From contig NZ_CP033460.1 in assembly GCF_003718735.1 (NCBI RefSeq), forward strand, positions 2,108,001 to 2,172,000: a stretch of 64,000 bases of DNA, given 5' to 3'. Under the pieces are notes generated by a model. That model saw nothing but the letters and a program-made list of their open reading frames with translations. It did no database searches and had not been told where the DNA came from. The number at the start of each line of letters is the position of its first letter. Positions within the stretch are counted from its first letter, which is position 1. Position numbers and translations under genes: made by a program. Source of the stretch: Staphylococcus debuckii (GTDB lineage Bacteria; Bacillota; Bacilli; Staphylococcales; Staphylococcaceae). Positions 8,883 through 19,047 of the stretch are shown here, one piece after another.

Positions 8883-9012
8883 TTCTATCACCCTTATATT
8901 AGTTTATAAATTCTTAAAAAGTAACAAAATATACATTTAGCTTGTTTTTTAATTTGAATGCAAGCAAATTTTTGATATTGTGTTTATATCATATCAAAGG
9001 AGTGCTAAGCCA

Positions 9013-10197
9013 TTGTTTACATTTTACAAACAAGCTTTTAAGAATGCAAAGCCACAAAATGCTAAAACTGCTCTTTTCAGCATTTTAACATTCTTTGTAT
9101 TCATTTTAATCGTTGCATTTACATTTATGCCCGTGCAACAGGCACTGCAAATGTTTATGATGTCAATGATGTATCAAGGTCCAATGTTCCAAGCAGCTCT
9201 ACCATTGATTATTGCCTTGATTATACCATTGCTCATATTTTTATTTGTAGGGTTCCAATTAGTAGTTGGTACAATTAATGTAGTTTATAAAGCGATTCAT
9301 AAAGAAGATGTTCATTTAACAGATGTATTTACTGCTTTCAAAAAAGGAAGCTACCTAAAAAGTGTCAAACTTGCATTGTTTACACTGTTAGTAATGCTCA
9401 TTACCATCATTGTAGTAACAGTCGTTAACCAATTATTCAGTGCCCTCATGCAGACGGTTCTATCTCATATGCAAAGTGGTACAGGCGGTAATATGGGTGC
9501 TTTAATTACCGTTCAATTAATCGGTTTGACAATATCTAAATTAATTGCGTCACTGTTTATTTGGTTCTTTACTTATATTGTAATTGCTTATGTTGTTGCA
9601 TATTTAAGAGAACGTCAAGCAGGTGCATTTAAAGACGTCAAACAGAGCTTTAAATCTCTTAAAAATGGTCGTCATTCATGGTTCAAATTATTCTTAGGTT
9701 TAATCTTATTAAACTTAATTGTGATTATCTTCTCTGAACCCATACCACAATTAGTAGTACTTGCGACTCAACATATGTCTCAAAACTTAGCTAAGGTATT
9801 AGTTTATGTTGTGATTGTCATTATGTATATTATTCGTATCATCGTTTACTACTTAAACTTAATGGCTATTGTTCAATTCTTTAGTAAAGCTACAGAGCAC
9901 TTCCATCCAGAAAATAATCAAAAATCTACGACTATTGGAGACAAAGTAGTTGAAAGTTCCGTTGCTGTAAAAGGTTCTAAAAATACTAAAGAAAAAGATA
10001 GCAATAAAGATGAGAAAACGAATCATGTTACAAATAAAGCATCTGAAGAGAAAAACAAAGCTGAAGAAAAACTTAACACCAATGACAAACAAGAAGATAT
10101 CAAAGAAACTAAAGAAGAGTATTCAGATTCAACATTTGATCATTTAAAAAATAAGAAAAAAGATGTTGATGAACGTTCAGATGATTTTAAAAGATAA
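9013..10197 (+). CDS. Six-TM membrane protein with charged C-terminal tail
   Basis: A protein of about 394 residues that I do not assign to a function. Residues 1-300 contain about six membrane helices, with a conserved-looking amphipathic N-terminus (FTFYKQAFKNAKPQN) and loops rich in Lys (FTAFKKGSYLKSVK; VKQSFKSLKNGRHSW) that suggest internally repeated halves. The last 90 residues are highly charged and low in complexity (Lys, Glu, Asp, Asn), presumably cytoplasmic and disordered. The start is a TTG with AAAGGAG ten bases upstream; the longer frame has no ribosome site. It is monocistronic, ending in a strong bidirectional terminator. Confidence 0.75.
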   Translation: MFTFYKQAFKNAKPQNAKTALFSILTFFVFILIVAFTFMPVQQALQMFMMSMMYQGPMFQAALPLIIALIIPLLIFLFVGFQLVVGTINVVYKAIHKEDVHLTDVFTAFKKGSYLKSVKLALFTLLVMLITIIVVTVVNQLFSALMQTVLSHMQSGTGGNMGALITVQLIGLTISKLIASLFIWFFTYIVIAYVVAYLRERQAGAFKDVKQSFKSLKNGRHSWFKLFLGLILLNLIVIIFSEPIPQLVVLATQHMSQNLAKVLVYVVIVIMYIIRIIVYYLNLMAIVQFFSKATEHFHPENNQKSTTIGDKVVESSVAVKGSKNTKEKDSNKDEKTNHVTNKASEEKNKAEEKLNTNDKQEDIKETKEEYSDSTFDHLKNKKKDVDERSDDFKR

Positions 10198-10231
10198 TTG
10201 AATAAATAGACTAAGATATAATTCTAGTCTC

Positions 10232-10280
10232 AAAAAGAAGTCGGTGGAAACCTCAAAAGTTTTCACCGACTTCTTCTTTT
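10232..10280. terminator. Bidirectional terminator
   Basis: AAGAAGTCGGTG (10235-10246) pairs with CACCGACTTCTT (10264-10275); A and T tracts flank it. It lies between two convergent genes and reaches the stop codon of the HAD gene. Confidence 0.85.
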
Positions 10281-11133
10281 ATTTTAAAAAATGTTCTTCT
10301 AAATAGCGCGCAGCACCATTTTCTTCATTATCATAAGATGTCACATCTTTAGCGAGTGCTTGAATTTCAGGTCGTGCATTTTTCATAGCAACTGTATAAT
10401 GTCCGAACGCAAACATTGAGCGGTCATTATCACTATCACCTATCACGAGTGTAGCTGATTGCGGAATATTAAAATGCTCAATCATTTCTTTTATACCTGT
10501 ACCTTTATCGATGCCTGCTGCCATAGTTTCTGCATTAAAACGAGAGGAATTAGAGACAGAAATTTGTAAAGCATCTTTTTCTTCAATCAAGTGTTCTCTG
10601 AAGCTTGTCACTTTTTCTAAATCAGGTGTGAACATATAAATCTTAGAAAATTTCGTTTCAGGAATTTCATTAACCCAATTGACGTTACCATTGAGTGCAG
10701 CTTTACGTGAATTCCACTCACTGATGCCGACATTATTAGGAGGTGTGTCGCCTTCTATCATCTTCGTAATCCATTCATGATCTTCATTTAAAATCATACG
10801 CTTACCGCTAAATGGAAATACTTCATAATAAATATGCTGCGCTTTAGCTTCTTTAATAATTTGTTGGACAGCATCATAAGTCAAACTATGTGCAAAAATC
10901 ATTTCCCCCTCTGCATCGCCGCGTGTGCCATTAGAAGAAATGACACCGTCGATTTCAAAGCCTTCTGGTGTTAGATTTTTAATTTCATCAAAAGAACGAC
11001 CTGTTGCGATAAATACTTTATATCCAACTTGACGTAATTTTTTAATAATCTCAGCCGTTTCATCTGATACTTTATTATTGTGTTGCAGTATTGTTCCGTC
11101 CATATCTAAAAATATTGCTTGTACGTTATCCAT
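10279..11133 (-). CDS. HAD-family (Cof-type) sugar phosphatase-like protein
   Basis: A 284-residue HAD hydrolase of the Cof/IIB class. Motif I is DMDGT near residue 10 (nucleophile Asp), motif II is ATGRS near 44 with SNGTR following, and motif IV is GDSDND near 239. The large C2B cap lies between about 85 and 190. Such enzymes remove phosphate from sugar phosphates, flavin or other small phosphates; the substrate is not evident. The ATG chosen follows TGGAGG at 11-bp spacing; a TTG six codons upstream is in frame but lies within that ribosome site. It lies downstream of glmS but is separated from it by a terminator on the other side only. Confidence 0.85.
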   Translation of the reverse strand: MDNVQAIFLDMDGTILQHNNKVSDETAEIIKKLRQVGYKVFIATGRSFDEIKNLTPEGFEIDGVISSNGTRGDAEGEMIFAHSLTYDAVQQIIKEAKAQHIYYEVFPFSGKRMILNEDHEWITKMIEGDTPPNNVGISEWNSRKAALNGNVNWVNEIPETKFSKIYMFTPDLEKVTSFREHLIEEKDALQISVSNSSRFNAETMAAGIDKGTGIKEMIEHFNIPQSATLVIGDSDNDRSMFAFGHYTVAMKNARPEIQALAKDVTSYDNEENGAARYLEEHFLK

Positions 11134-11210
11134 TCTTATCTTATCCTCCAAGTTCTAGTTATCGCCTTGATTATGGCATTTTAACCATGTTTTAGCAACC
11201 TAATAATATA

Positions 11211-11247
11211 TGAAAAAAACTGCCACTTCGTTGAAAAGTGACAGTTT
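11211..11247 (-). terminator. glmS terminator
   Basis: AAACTGCCACTT/AAGTGACAGTTT hairpin with one mismatch (11217-11247), followed on the minus strand by seven T. Confidence 0.85.
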
Positions 11248-11263
11248 GTAAAACAAACGATTA

Positions 11264-13069
11264 TTATTCTACAGTAACTGATTTAGCTAAGTTACGTGGT
11301 TTATCAACGTCTAAGCCACGGTGCAACGCAGCATAGTATGAAATTAATTGTAATGGTACTACTGACACGAGTGGTGTCAACAATTCGTTGATTTGAGGAA
11401 TCACATAAGTGTCTCCTGCTTTATTCAAGCCGTCCATTGAAATAATGCAAGTATGTGCACCACGTGCAGCAACTTCTTTCACATTACCACGGATGGATAA
11501 GTTTACATTTTCTTGTGTAGCAAGTGCGATAACAGGTGTATTGTCTTCAATCAATGCAATTGTACCGTGTTTTAATTCGCCGCCTGCAAAACCTTCAGCT
11601 TGAATATATGAAATTTCTTTTAATTTCAAGGCACCTTCAAGGCTGACATTGTAATCAATTGTACGGCCGATAAAGAATGCATTGCGTGTTGTCTCTAAAT
11701 AATCAGTCGCGATTTGTTCCATTAATTCAGCGTCATCTACGACAGCTTCCATTGCATTCGCGACTTTTGCTAATTCTTGTAATAAATCGATTGTGGCTTC
11801 TTTCCCATGACGTTCAGCAACGATTTGAGAAAGAATAGAAAGTACAGCAATTTGCGCAGTGTATGCTTTTGTAGATGCTACTGCAATTTCAGGTCCAGCA
11901 TGTAATAACAATGTATGATCTGCTTCACGTGATAATGTTGAACCAGGTACGTTTGTAACTGTAAGAGCTTTATGACCGCGTTTTTTCATTTCTACTAATA
12001 CAGCACGGCTGTCTGCAGTTTCACCTGATTGTGAAATATAGATGAACAATGGTTTTTCAGAAAGAAGCGGTGTATTATATACAAATTCAGAGGCTACGTG
12101 CACTTCAGTTGGTACACCTGCCCATTTTTCAATAAATTCTTTACCTACTAAACCAGCATGGTAGCTTGTACCTGCAGCAATAATGTAGATACGGTCTGCT
12201 TTTGCAACTTCATCAATAATAGCATCATCCATTTTCAAGTTACCTTCTTTATCTTGGTATTCTTGAATAATACGACGCATTACAGCTGGCTGTTCATGAA
12301 TTTCTTTAAGCATATAATGATCATAAACACCTTTTTCAGCATCAGCAGCATCAATTTCAGCTGTATAAGTATCACGGTCTTGAACATTACCGTCTAAATC
12401 TTTAATAACAACTTCATCACGTTTAACAATTACAATTTCATGGTCATGAATTTCTTTATATTCATTCGTAACTTGCAACATTGCTAAAGCATCAGATGCT
12501 ACAACGTTAAATTCATCGCCTACACCAATTAATAATGGTGATTTATTTTTAGCTACATAGATTGTATCTTTATCTTCTTCGTCTAATAAAGCTAAAGCAT
12601 ATGAACCATGCAACAATTTTACAACTTCAACGAATGCTTCTTCTGTTGAAAGGCCTTTGTCTGAAAAATGTTCAATTAATTGAACGATGACTTCAGTATC
12701 CGTTTCTGATAAGAATTTAACATTCGGTAAATATTCATCGCGCAATTCTTCATAGTTTTCAATTACTCCATTATGCACTAAAGTAAAACGTTTAGATGCA
12801 GATTGATGAGGATGAGAGTTCTCATGGTTAGGCACACCGTGTGTCGCCCAACGCGTATGTCCAATTCCCAATGTACCGTCTACATCACTGTCATCAGCAA
12901 GATTTCTTAAATCTGCAATACGGCCTTTTTCTTTAAAAACTGTAACGCCATTTTCATTTTCTAAGGCAATACCAGCTGAATCATAACCTCTATATTCTAA
13001 TTTCTCTAAACCTTTAAGTAAAATTTCTTTAGCATTATCTTTCCCGCTATATCCTACGATTCCACACAT
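11264..13069 (-). CDS. glmS: Glucosamine-6-phosphate synthase (isomerising)
   Basis: Makes glucosamine 6-phosphate from fructose 6-phosphate and glutamine, the entry step to peptidoglycan and teichoic acid precursors. The 601-residue protein begins MCGIVGY, so Cys1 of the mature enzyme is the amidotransferase nucleophile. HTRWATHG (about 74-81) and the SETDTE stretch belong to the glutaminase half. Two SIS isomerase domains occupy about 285-600, with SQSGETADS, the STKAYTAQ region and the C-terminal KSVTVE. The start ATG has GGAGG 10 bp upstream; the seven-codon longer frame overlaps that site. The leader carries a glmS ribozyme. Product feeds GlmM, encoded 7 kb away. Confidence 0.97.
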   Translation of the reverse strand: MCGIVGYSGKDNAKEILLKGLEKLEYRGYDSAGIALENENGVTVFKEKGRIADLRNLADDSDVDGTLGIGHTRWATHGVPNHENSHPHQSASKRFTLVHNGVIENYEELRDEYLPNVKFLSETDTEVIVQLIEHFSDKGLSTEEAFVEVVKLLHGSYALALLDEEDKDTIYVAKNKSPLLIGVGDEFNVVASDALAMLQVTNEYKEIHDHEIVIVKRDEVVIKDLDGNVQDRDTYTAEIDAADAEKGVYDHYMLKEIHEQPAVMRRIIQEYQDKEGNLKMDDAIIDEVAKADRIYIIAAGTSYHAGLVGKEFIEKWAGVPTEVHVASEFVYNTPLLSEKPLFIYISQSGETADSRAVLVEMKKRGHKALTVTNVPGSTLSREADHTLLLHAGPEIAVASTKAYTAQIAVLSILSQIVAERHGKEATIDLLQELAKVANAMEAVVDDAELMEQIATDYLETTRNAFFIGRTIDYNVSLEGALKLKEISYIQAEGFAGGELKHGTIALIEDNTPVIALATQENVNLSIRGNVKEVAARGAHTCIISMDGLNKAGDTYVIPQINELLTPLVSVVPLQLISYYAALHRGLDVDKPRNLAKSVTVE

Positions 13070-13074
13070 AATAA

Positions 13075-13104
13075 AATTCCTCCGCATTTTAAAATTGCGG
13101 TAAC
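13075..13104 (-). promoter_or_regulatory. Hairpin overlapping the glmS ribosome binding site
   Basis: On the minus strand CCGCA and TGCGG pair around an A/T-rich centre, and the right arm merges with the Shine-Dalgarno sequence (GCGGAGG). It could lower translation initiation. Only the inverted repeat is seen; any effect is inference. Confidence 0.35.
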
Positions 13105-13296
13105 CCTTTTGACAGGGGAATATATTCTTTTTTAGTTATCTAATTAAATCTTCTCACTTATTCAATAGCAACACATCAAAAAATCAACACCTTGAAAGTG
13201 ATTGCTCACACCAATCGCTTAAAAAAGGCGTACTATCCCCTTGTAATTGAGTTCCGCTTCAAAAAATATAAAAAATATAAACGTCGGTCTATTTAC

Positions 13297-13480
13297 AAAC
13301 TTTGTGCACCGAGTCGCCTCCGTGTTTTACTTTGTAAATTTACGAATGACCTCATCCGAGACAGCATCCGCCGATAATCGATCACTGTCTTCCTCGTCTA
13401 CAACATCCGCTTCAAAGCTAATATGACTTCTGCTTCAAGTCATAAATCGCTGCTTTTTTCGCTTAAGTTGTACGGGCGCT
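13297..13480 (-). ncRNA. glmS ribozyme-riboswitch
   Basis: Self-cleaving RNA in the 5' leader of glmS that uses glucosamine 6-phosphate as cofactor and turns off synthesis when product is abundant. On the minus strand the cleavage-site core is A-GCGCCCG (cut expected between 13480 and 13479). It is followed by the conserved segments GCGGATGTTGT, GACGAGGA, ATCGGCGGATGC and the P4-region GGAGGCGACTC, in the order known from the Bacillus and S. aureus ribozymes. About 230 nt separate its end from the glmS start. An open frame of 61 codons on the other strand across this RNA is not a gene. Confidence 0.93.
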
Positions 13481-13528
13481 ATAATTATAATTTGTTACCT
13501 CTGCCCTCCTTTGTACGTAATATAAATT

Positions 13529-13558
13529 ATTGTACAATGTTTGTTTTCATAATTGCAA
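13529..13558 (-). promoter_or_regulatory. glmS promoter
   Basis: Minus-strand TTGCAA (13553-13558) and TACAAT (13529-13534) separated by 18 bp; transcription would begin about 40 nt before the ribozyme cleavage site. Confidence 0.6.
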
Positions 13559-13716
13559 ACATTTACTTAAAGTGAATACGCTTACAACTATACTTACTGT
13601 AAAATAAATTGCATTTTTCAATAGTTATTCACAATTATAAATCTATTTCCTTCTATAGTATATCTTTCCTTTTACAAATGTCAGTATTTCTATGACAAAC
13701 ACACGTTTAGTTTAGA

Positions 13717-13745
13717 TTGAGTTTAGCGCTTACACCCCTCACAAT
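13717..13745 (+). promoter_or_regulatory. mtl promoter with cre-like element
   Basis: TTGAGT (13717-13722) and CACAAT (13740-13745) are 17 bp apart. The spacer carries AGCGCTTACA, the right half of a cre site, and a second partial cre (GTGAATACGCTTACAA) lies about 150 bp upstream near 13572. CcpA repression and MtlR activation of the operon are expected from known mannitol systems; the MtlR site was not identified. Confidence 0.5.
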
Positions 13746-13782
13746 AAATGTATATCAAATTTAATTAAAAGAGGTGGATACA

Positions 13783-15324
13783 ATGTCAAGTTCACAAGAA
13801 AATAAAGGGATTGGACGCAAAGTCCAAGCTTTCGGTTCATTTTTAAGTAGTATGATTATGCCGAATATCGGTGCATTCATTGCTTGGGGATTTATCGCTG
13901 CTATCTTTATCGATAACGGCTGGTTCCCTAACAAAGACCTTGCTCAATTGGCAGGTCCAATGATTACGTATCTTATTCCATTACTTATTGCTTTCAGCGG
14001 CGGCCGATTAATTCACGACTTGCGTGGTGGTATCATTGCAGCAACAGCTACTATGGGGGTTATTGTTGCCTTACCTGATACACCGATGTTATTAGGTGCA
14101 ATGATTATGGGGCCGCTCGTTGGTTGGTTGATGAAAAAAACAGACGAGTTCATTCAACCTAGAACACCACAAGGTTTCGAAATGTTATTCAATAACTTCT
14201 CTGCTGGTATTCTCGGTTTCATTATGACTATCGTCGGTTTCGAAATTTTAGCGCCTATTATGAAATTTATCATGCACATTTTATCAGTAGGTGTTGAAGC
14301 TTTAGTACATGCGCATTTATTACCATTAGTCAGTATCTTAGTTGAACCTGCTAAAATTGTCTTCTTAAATAACGCTATCAATCATGGTGTCTTTACGCCG
14401 CTTGGTGCTGATCAAGCTGCACATGCAGGTCAATCTATTCTTTATACAATCGAATCTAACCCTGGTCCAGGTATCGGTGTCTTAATCGCTTATATGATTT
14501 TCGGAAAAGGAACAGCGAAAGCAACATCTTACGGTGCTGGTATTATTCAATTCTTTGGTGGTATTCACGAAATTTACTTCCCATACGTATTGATGAGACC
14601 TCTATTATTTGTATCTGTTATCCTTGGCGGTATGACTGGTGTTGCAACTTATTCACTCTTAGATTTCGGCTTTAAAACGCCCGCTTCTCCAGGTTCTATT
14701 ATTGTCTATGCAATCAATGCTCCTAAAGGAGAGTTCTTGCATATGTTAATTGGTGTTGTATTAGCTGCACTTGTTTCATTCATCGTCTCAGCACTCATCT
14801 TGAAATTCACTAAAGATCCTAAGCAAGATTTAGCCGATGCTACTGCGCAAATGGAAGCAACTAAAGGTAAAAAATCTAGTGTTGCCTCTAAATTAAGTGC
14901 GAAAGATGAAAAGAATACAACTGAAAATAATACAGCTGAAACAGCAACTGCTTCAGATAAAACGGAAGATAAAGATAGCGACGAGTTATTAGAGGATTAC
15001 AATACTGAAGATGTAGATGCTCACAATTATCAAAATATCGACCATGTTATCTTCGCATGTGATGCGGGTATGGGTTCAAGTGCAATGGGTGCCAGTATGT
15101 TGCGTAATAAATTTAAAAAAGCTGGATTAGAAAATATCCAAGTGACGAATACTGCAATCAACCAATTGCCGAAAGACGCACAACTCGTTATTACTCAGAA
15201 AAAATTAACAGACCGTGCTATTAAACAATCACCTGATGCGATTCATATCTCAGTAGAAAACTTCTTAAATTCTCCTAGATATGAAGAACTAATTAATAAT
15301 TTGAAAGAAGATCAAAATCAATAA
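13783..15324 (+). CDS. mtlA: Mannitol PTS enzyme IICB
   Basis: Membrane component that imports mannitol and phosphorylates it to mannitol 1-phosphate. The 513-residue protein has an N-terminal IIC domain (about 15-345) with membrane helices and the GGIHEIYFPYVLM motif, a variable Thr/Lys/Glu/Asp-rich linker (about 350-412), and a C-terminal IIB domain with the phospho-acceptor C426 in FACDAGMGSSAMG. It lacks a fused IIA domain, which is supplied by MtlF. The ATG follows GAGGTG; a GTG three codons upstream overlaps this site. First gene of mtlA-mtlR-mtlF-mtlD. Confidence 0.96.
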   Translation: MSSSQENKGIGRKVQAFGSFLSSMIMPNIGAFIAWGFIAAIFIDNGWFPNKDLAQLAGPMITYLIPLLIAFSGGRLIHDLRGGIIAATATMGVIVALPDTPMLLGAMIMGPLVGWLMKKTDEFIQPRTPQGFEMLFNNFSAGILGFIMTIVGFEILAPIMKFIMHILSVGVEALVHAHLLPLVSILVEPAKIVFLNNAINHGVFTPLGADQAAHAGQSILYTIESNPGPGIGVLIAYMIFGKGTAKATSYGAGIIQFFGGIHEIYFPYVLMRPLLFVSVILGGMTGVATYSLLDFGFKTPASPGSIIVYAINAPKGEFLHMLIGVVLAALVSFIVSALILKFTKDPKQDLADATAQMEATKGKKSSVASKLSAKDEKNTTENNTAETATASDKTEDKDSDELLEDYNTEDVDAHNYQNIDHVIFACDAGMGSSAMGASMLRNKFKKAGLENIQVTNTAINQLPKDAQLVITQKKLTDRAIKQSPDAIHISVENFLNSPRYEELINNLKEDQNQ

Positions 15325-15357
15325 GGTGAGTGAAAAGATAAGAAGCAGGTGATTCCT

Positions 15358-17391
15358 ATGTTTTTAAGCAACAGAGAAAAAGAAATCGTTACACTGCTCA
15401 TTAAATACAAAGGCCAGTTCATTACGACATATGAAATTGCACAACAACTTGCCGTTTCATCAAGAACCATACACCGGGAACTGAAAACTTTAGAACAAGA
15501 TTTAGATGAATTTAATCTTTCAATTGAACGTATTCCTAAAAAAGGTGTTCAATTGAAAGGTTCATCAGCAGATTTAAAACAGCTGCATTCTGAATTGAAT
15601 CAGATGCCAGCATTAGATTTAACTTCAGAAGAACAAAAGGCGATTATTCTTTATGCTTTGATTCAAAGCAAGTTGCCCGTTAAACAATATAGTTTAGCTC
15701 ATGAAATTGGAGTAGCTTCCACTACGCTCACTAAAATTTTAGACGAGTTAGAAGAAGAAGCGGCTGATTATCAACTCAGTATCGAGCGTAAACGTGGATC
15801 AGGGATTTCATTAACTGGTTCAGAAGCTAAAAAGCGCGAAATGTTAAGTCAAATGATGGTCACTAACTTGAACAGTACCAGTGTCTATTCAGTAATTGAA
15901 AATCACTTCGTATATCAATCTTTAAATCTATCTCAACTTTCAATGGTTGAATTGGAAAATATTTTTCAAGTCGAACGTATTTTAATGGATTATTTAGGTG
16001 CCCTTCCCTATAGTCTGACAGAAGCGAGTTACCTTACTCTCACTGTTCATATTGTATTAAGCATTGAACGAATCCAGCATGGAGAGAATGTGTCGATTGA
16101 TTCCGATATCTTTGACTCAGTTAAAGATACTTTGGAATATCAGGTTGCTGAATCTCTCGCAGATCAACTCTCTGCTATCTATCAAGTTACTTTCAATACT
16201 GCAGAAATTACGTTTATTACCATTCATTTGCGTGGTGCTAAAAGAAGGAAGGATGAGGCTTCTTCCACTATACAAGCAGATGATAATCACAAAATTTCAC
16301 AGTTGATAACCTTTGTGGAAGATAATTCGCAATATGAATTTGAGGATAAAGCAACGTTAGCATCTGGATTAAAATTACATTTAATCCCTGCTATTAATCG
16401 TTTGAATGCTAATATCGAAACGCATAATCCATTGACCGATATGATCCGTAGTAAATATTCCAGGTTATACGATAGTGTCGAACGCGGTTTAGCAGAAATC
16501 TGGCCTGATTTAAAATTTCCAGCTAGTGAAATTGCTTTCGTAGTATTACATTTTGGTGGTTCTCTTAAACACTTGAAAGAAAAAGCTTTGAACATTTTAG
16601 TTGTTTGTAGTTCTGGAATCGGTACTAGCCGAGTGTTAGCTACTAGGTTAACTCAGACTTTTTCAGAAATTGGTGAAACAACCCAGGCTTCACTCAGCGA
16701 TTTAAAACAATTAAATTTGAAAAGCTACGATGGGATTATCTCTACAATTGGTTTAGAGATTGAAGAACCTTATATCACAGTGAATCCCCTCTTACCTGAT
16801 CAAGATATTAATTATGTCGCTCATTATTTAAATACGAGGTATTCATCAGACTATAAGAAAACTGAAATCAATTCTGAGCAAGTCGATTCAGAATCTTTAA
16901 ATCAAGTGGTCAGTCAAATAAGTGATAACTTAGAGGTCCTGAAAAATGTGCAAGTTGATGATGTTGCGATTTCTAATTGGCAAGATTATTTATTAAAACA
17001 ACTTAACAAAAATCACAGTATAGAAAGTAAATCTCAATTTAAACAAGTGCTTAAAGACTATGCAGAGGAACGAGAGATTGTTTTAGACCCGTATCCTATT
17101 GGTCTGCCGCACATGAAACATGCGCTGATTCAAAGTCCTATGATTTTATTTACTCGATTGAAGAAACCTCTTTCAATCACTTCATCAGGACAAACCAGGG
17201 AAATCAATTATTTAATCAGCATGTTTTTACCAGAAAATAGCCCAGCCTCACAAGTTGTCAGTGCAGTGTCAGAAACTATTACTTGCAATTTGCATAGAAT
17301 TGATGATTTAATGCACAATCCAAAAGAATTACAAGATAGTATGAAACAAGCTTTTATTCAAGAAACTAAAAAAATATTAAATATGGAGTGA
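15358..17391 (+). CDS. mtlR: Mannitol operon activator MtlR (BglG/PRD family)
   Basis: PTS-controlled transcriptional activator of the mannitol operon. The 677 residues show an N-terminal helix-turn-helix (about 17-60, AVSSRTIHRELKTLE), a second winged HTH region (about 80-150), two PRD modules (about 170-285 and 300-400, with conserved His in TLTVHIV, ITIHLRG, HLIPAI and VVLHFGG), an EIIB-Gat-like domain with the Cys of VVCSSGIGTSR near 416, and a C-terminal EIIA-like domain (about 540-670) with the His of GLPHMKHA. Phosphorylation of these sites by the PTS is how family members sense mannitol. The start ATG is the one with AGGTG upstream. It lies between mtlA and mtlF, an arrangement typical of staphylococci. 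Confidence 0.93.
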   Translation: MFLSNREKEIVTLLIKYKGQFITTYEIAQQLAVSSRTIHRELKTLEQDLDEFNLSIERIPKKGVQLKGSSADLKQLHSELNQMPALDLTSEEQKAIILYALIQSKLPVKQYSLAHEIGVASTTLTKILDELEEEAADYQLSIERKRGSGISLTGSEAKKREMLSQMMVTNLNSTSVYSVIENHFVYQSLNLSQLSMVELENIFQVERILMDYLGALPYSLTEASYLTLTVHIVLSIERIQHGENVSIDSDIFDSVKDTLEYQVAESLADQLSAIYQVTFNTAEITFITIHLRGAKRRKDEASSTIQADDNHKISQLITFVEDNSQYEFEDKATLASGLKLHLIPAINRLNANIETHNPLTDMIRSKYSRLYDSVERGLAEIWPDLKFPASEIAFVVLHFGGSLKHLKEKALNILVVCSSGIGTSRVLATRLTQTFSEIGETTQASLSDLKQLNLKSYDGIISTIGLEIEEPYITVNPLLPDQDINYVAHYLNTRYSSDYKKTEINSEQVDSESLNQVVSQISDNLEVLKNVQVDDVAISNWQDYLLKQLNKNHSIESKSQFKQVLKDYAEEREIVLDPYPIGLPHMKHALIQSPMILFTRLKKPLSITSSGQTREINYLISMFLPENSPASQVVSAVSETITCNLHRIDDLMHNPKELQDSMKQAFIQETKKILNME

Positions 17392-17397
17392 TTAATT

Positions 17398-17832
17398 ATG
17401 GCTGAATTATTCAGTAATGAAAACATCTTTTTAAATCAATCTTTTGAGGACCAAAACGAAGCAATAGAAAAAGCAGGACAAGCACTTGTAGATGCAGGTG
17501 CCGTTACTGAAGATTATATTCAAGCAATGAAAGATCGTGAAGCAGTGGTCTCAACATTTATGGGAAATGGGTTAGCGATTCCTCACGGCACAGATGAAGC
17601 TAAAAATGCTGTACTACAATCTGGATTAACACTTTTACAAATTCCTGAAGGCGTACAATGGGGAGACGACGTTGCTAAAGTTGTAGTAGGTATCGCTGGT
17701 AAAGATGGCGAACATTTAGATTTATTATCTAAAATCGCAATTACCTTTAGTGAAGAAGAAAATGTAGAGCGCATTGTAAACGCACAATCTCCTGAAGAAA
17801 TCAAAGCAGTATTCGAGGAGGCTGACGTATAA
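17398..17832 (+). CDS. mtlF: Mannitol PTS enzyme IIA
   Basis: Cytoplasmic phosphocarrier that receives phosphate from HPr and passes it to the IIB domain of MtlA. The 144-residue protein is a single EIIA-Mtl/Fru domain with the phospho-acceptor H63 in LAIPHGT. A ribosome site GGAG lies upstream of ATG, 6 bp after the mtlR stop. Its stop codon overlaps the mtlD start by one base, so translation is coupled. Confidence 0.96.
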   Translation: MAELFSNENIFLNQSFEDQNEAIEKAGQALVDAGAVTEDYIQAMKDREAVVSTFMGNGLAIPHGTDEAKNAVLQSGLTLLQIPEGVQWGDDVAKVVVGIAGKDGEHLDLLSKIAITFSEEENVERIVNAQSPEEIKAVFEEADV

Positions 17833-18935
17833 TGAAAGCTGTACATTTCGGAGCTGGGAATATTGGTCGAGGTTTTATCGGCCAAATTCTCTCAAATAAT
17901 GATGTAGAAGTTACATTTTCAGACGTCAATAGCGCGATTGTAGATGCTTTAAATCAAGAACATCAATACGAGGTGATTCTTGCAGATGAAGCTCACACTA
18001 CCACTACTGTTAAAGGAGTAGATGCGATAAATTCAGCTCAAGATCCAGAGAAGCTTTATCAAGCACTTTTAGAAGCTGATATTATCACTACAGCGGTAGG
18101 CGTTAATTTACTCCCAATTATTGCTAAGTCACTTGCACCTGCTTTAAAAGAAAAAGAAACGCCTGTAAATGTGGTTGCTTGTGAAAATGCAATTATGGCT
18201 ACAGATACTTTGAAAGCAGCAGTTTTAGATATTACGGGTCCGCTTCCTGAGCATATTCATTTCGCGAACTCAGCTGTGGACAGAATTGTACCGCAACAAA
18301 CGCATGAAAATATTCTAGATGTCTTAGTTGAGCCCTTCTTTGAATGGGTAGTAGAAGCGGATGCTTGGTATGGACCACAATTGGAACACATTAAATATGT
18401 AGATGATTTAACACCTTATATTGAACGTAAGTTGATGACTGTAAATACAGGACATGCTTATATCGCTTATGCTGGTCAATATTACGGTCACCAAACTGTA
18501 TTAGAAGCAATTAATGATGAAAAAGTAGAAAAAGGATTGCGTGAGGTATTAAAAGAAACAAGCCAATATATCATTGACGAGTTCGGTTTCTCTGCACAAG
18601 AACAAGCAGAATATGTTGAAAAGATTATTGGACGTTTTAAAAATCCTAATTTGTCAGATGAGTTGACACGTGTAGGACGAGGTACAATACGTAAAATCGG
18701 ACCTAAAGATAGAATTATCAAACCATTAAACTATCTGTATCAACATGATTTAGCACATGAAGGATTAACTCATGAAGCAGCATTTTTACTTAAATACCAA
18801 GATGATAATGATGCTGAAACTGTTGAAAAAAATAACTATATTCAAGAACATGGGGTTGAATCTTTCTTAAAAGAATATGCTGAAATCGATTCAAAATTAG
18901 CAGCAGAAATAGAAACTGTTTACAACCAACTCTAA
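17832..18935 (+). CDS. mtlD: Mannitol-1-phosphate 5-dehydrogenase
   Basis: Oxidises mannitol 1-phosphate to fructose 6-phosphate with NAD+, feeding glycolysis. The 367-residue protein starts with a Rossmann motif [11 protein letters not shown] (about 7-17). [11 protein letters not shown] (about 114) and the catalytic region [20 protein letters not shown] (Lys near 199, His near 207) are as expected in polyol dehydrogenases of this family. The gene ends the mtl operon and is followed by a strong terminator. The start overlaps the mtlF stop codon as TAATG. Confidence 0.96.
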   Translation: MKAVHFGAGNIGRGFIGQILSNNDVEVTFSDVNSAIVDALNQEHQYEVILADEAHTTTTVKGVDAINSAQDPEKLYQALLEADIITTAVGVNLLPIIAKSLAPALKEKETPVNVVACENAIMATDTLKAAVLDITGPLPEHIHFANSAVDRIVPQQTHENILDVLVEPFFEWVVEADAWYGPQLEHIKYVDDLTPYIERKLMTVNTGHAYIAYAGQYYGHQTVLEAINDEKVEKGLREVLKETSQYIIDEFGFSAQEQAEYVEKIIGRFKNPNLSDELTRVGRGTIRKIGPKDRIIKPLNYLYQHDLAHEGLTHEAAFLLKYQDDNDAETVEKNNYIQEHGVESFLKEYAEIDSKLAAEIETVYNQL

Positions 18936-18947
18936 GACACTATTTTA

Positions 18948-18990
18948 AGACTGGTAATTCACAAATAAACGTGACTTACCAGTCTATTTT
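18948..18990 (+). terminator. mtl operon terminator
   Basis: Perfect 10-bp arms AGACTGGTAA (18948-18957) and TTACCAGTCT (18976-18985), followed by ATTTTCTT. Confidence 0.85.
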
Positions 18991-19047
18991 CTTCTAATAA
19001 GTGGTATATATTATTAATAGAGAAGAGAGAACAAGGGGAAAACGATA

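Noticed and set aside
13192..13377. 61-codon open frame on the plus strand
   Set aside because: It is antisense to the glmS ribozyme, whose conserved RNA core explains the sequence; no ribosome site.
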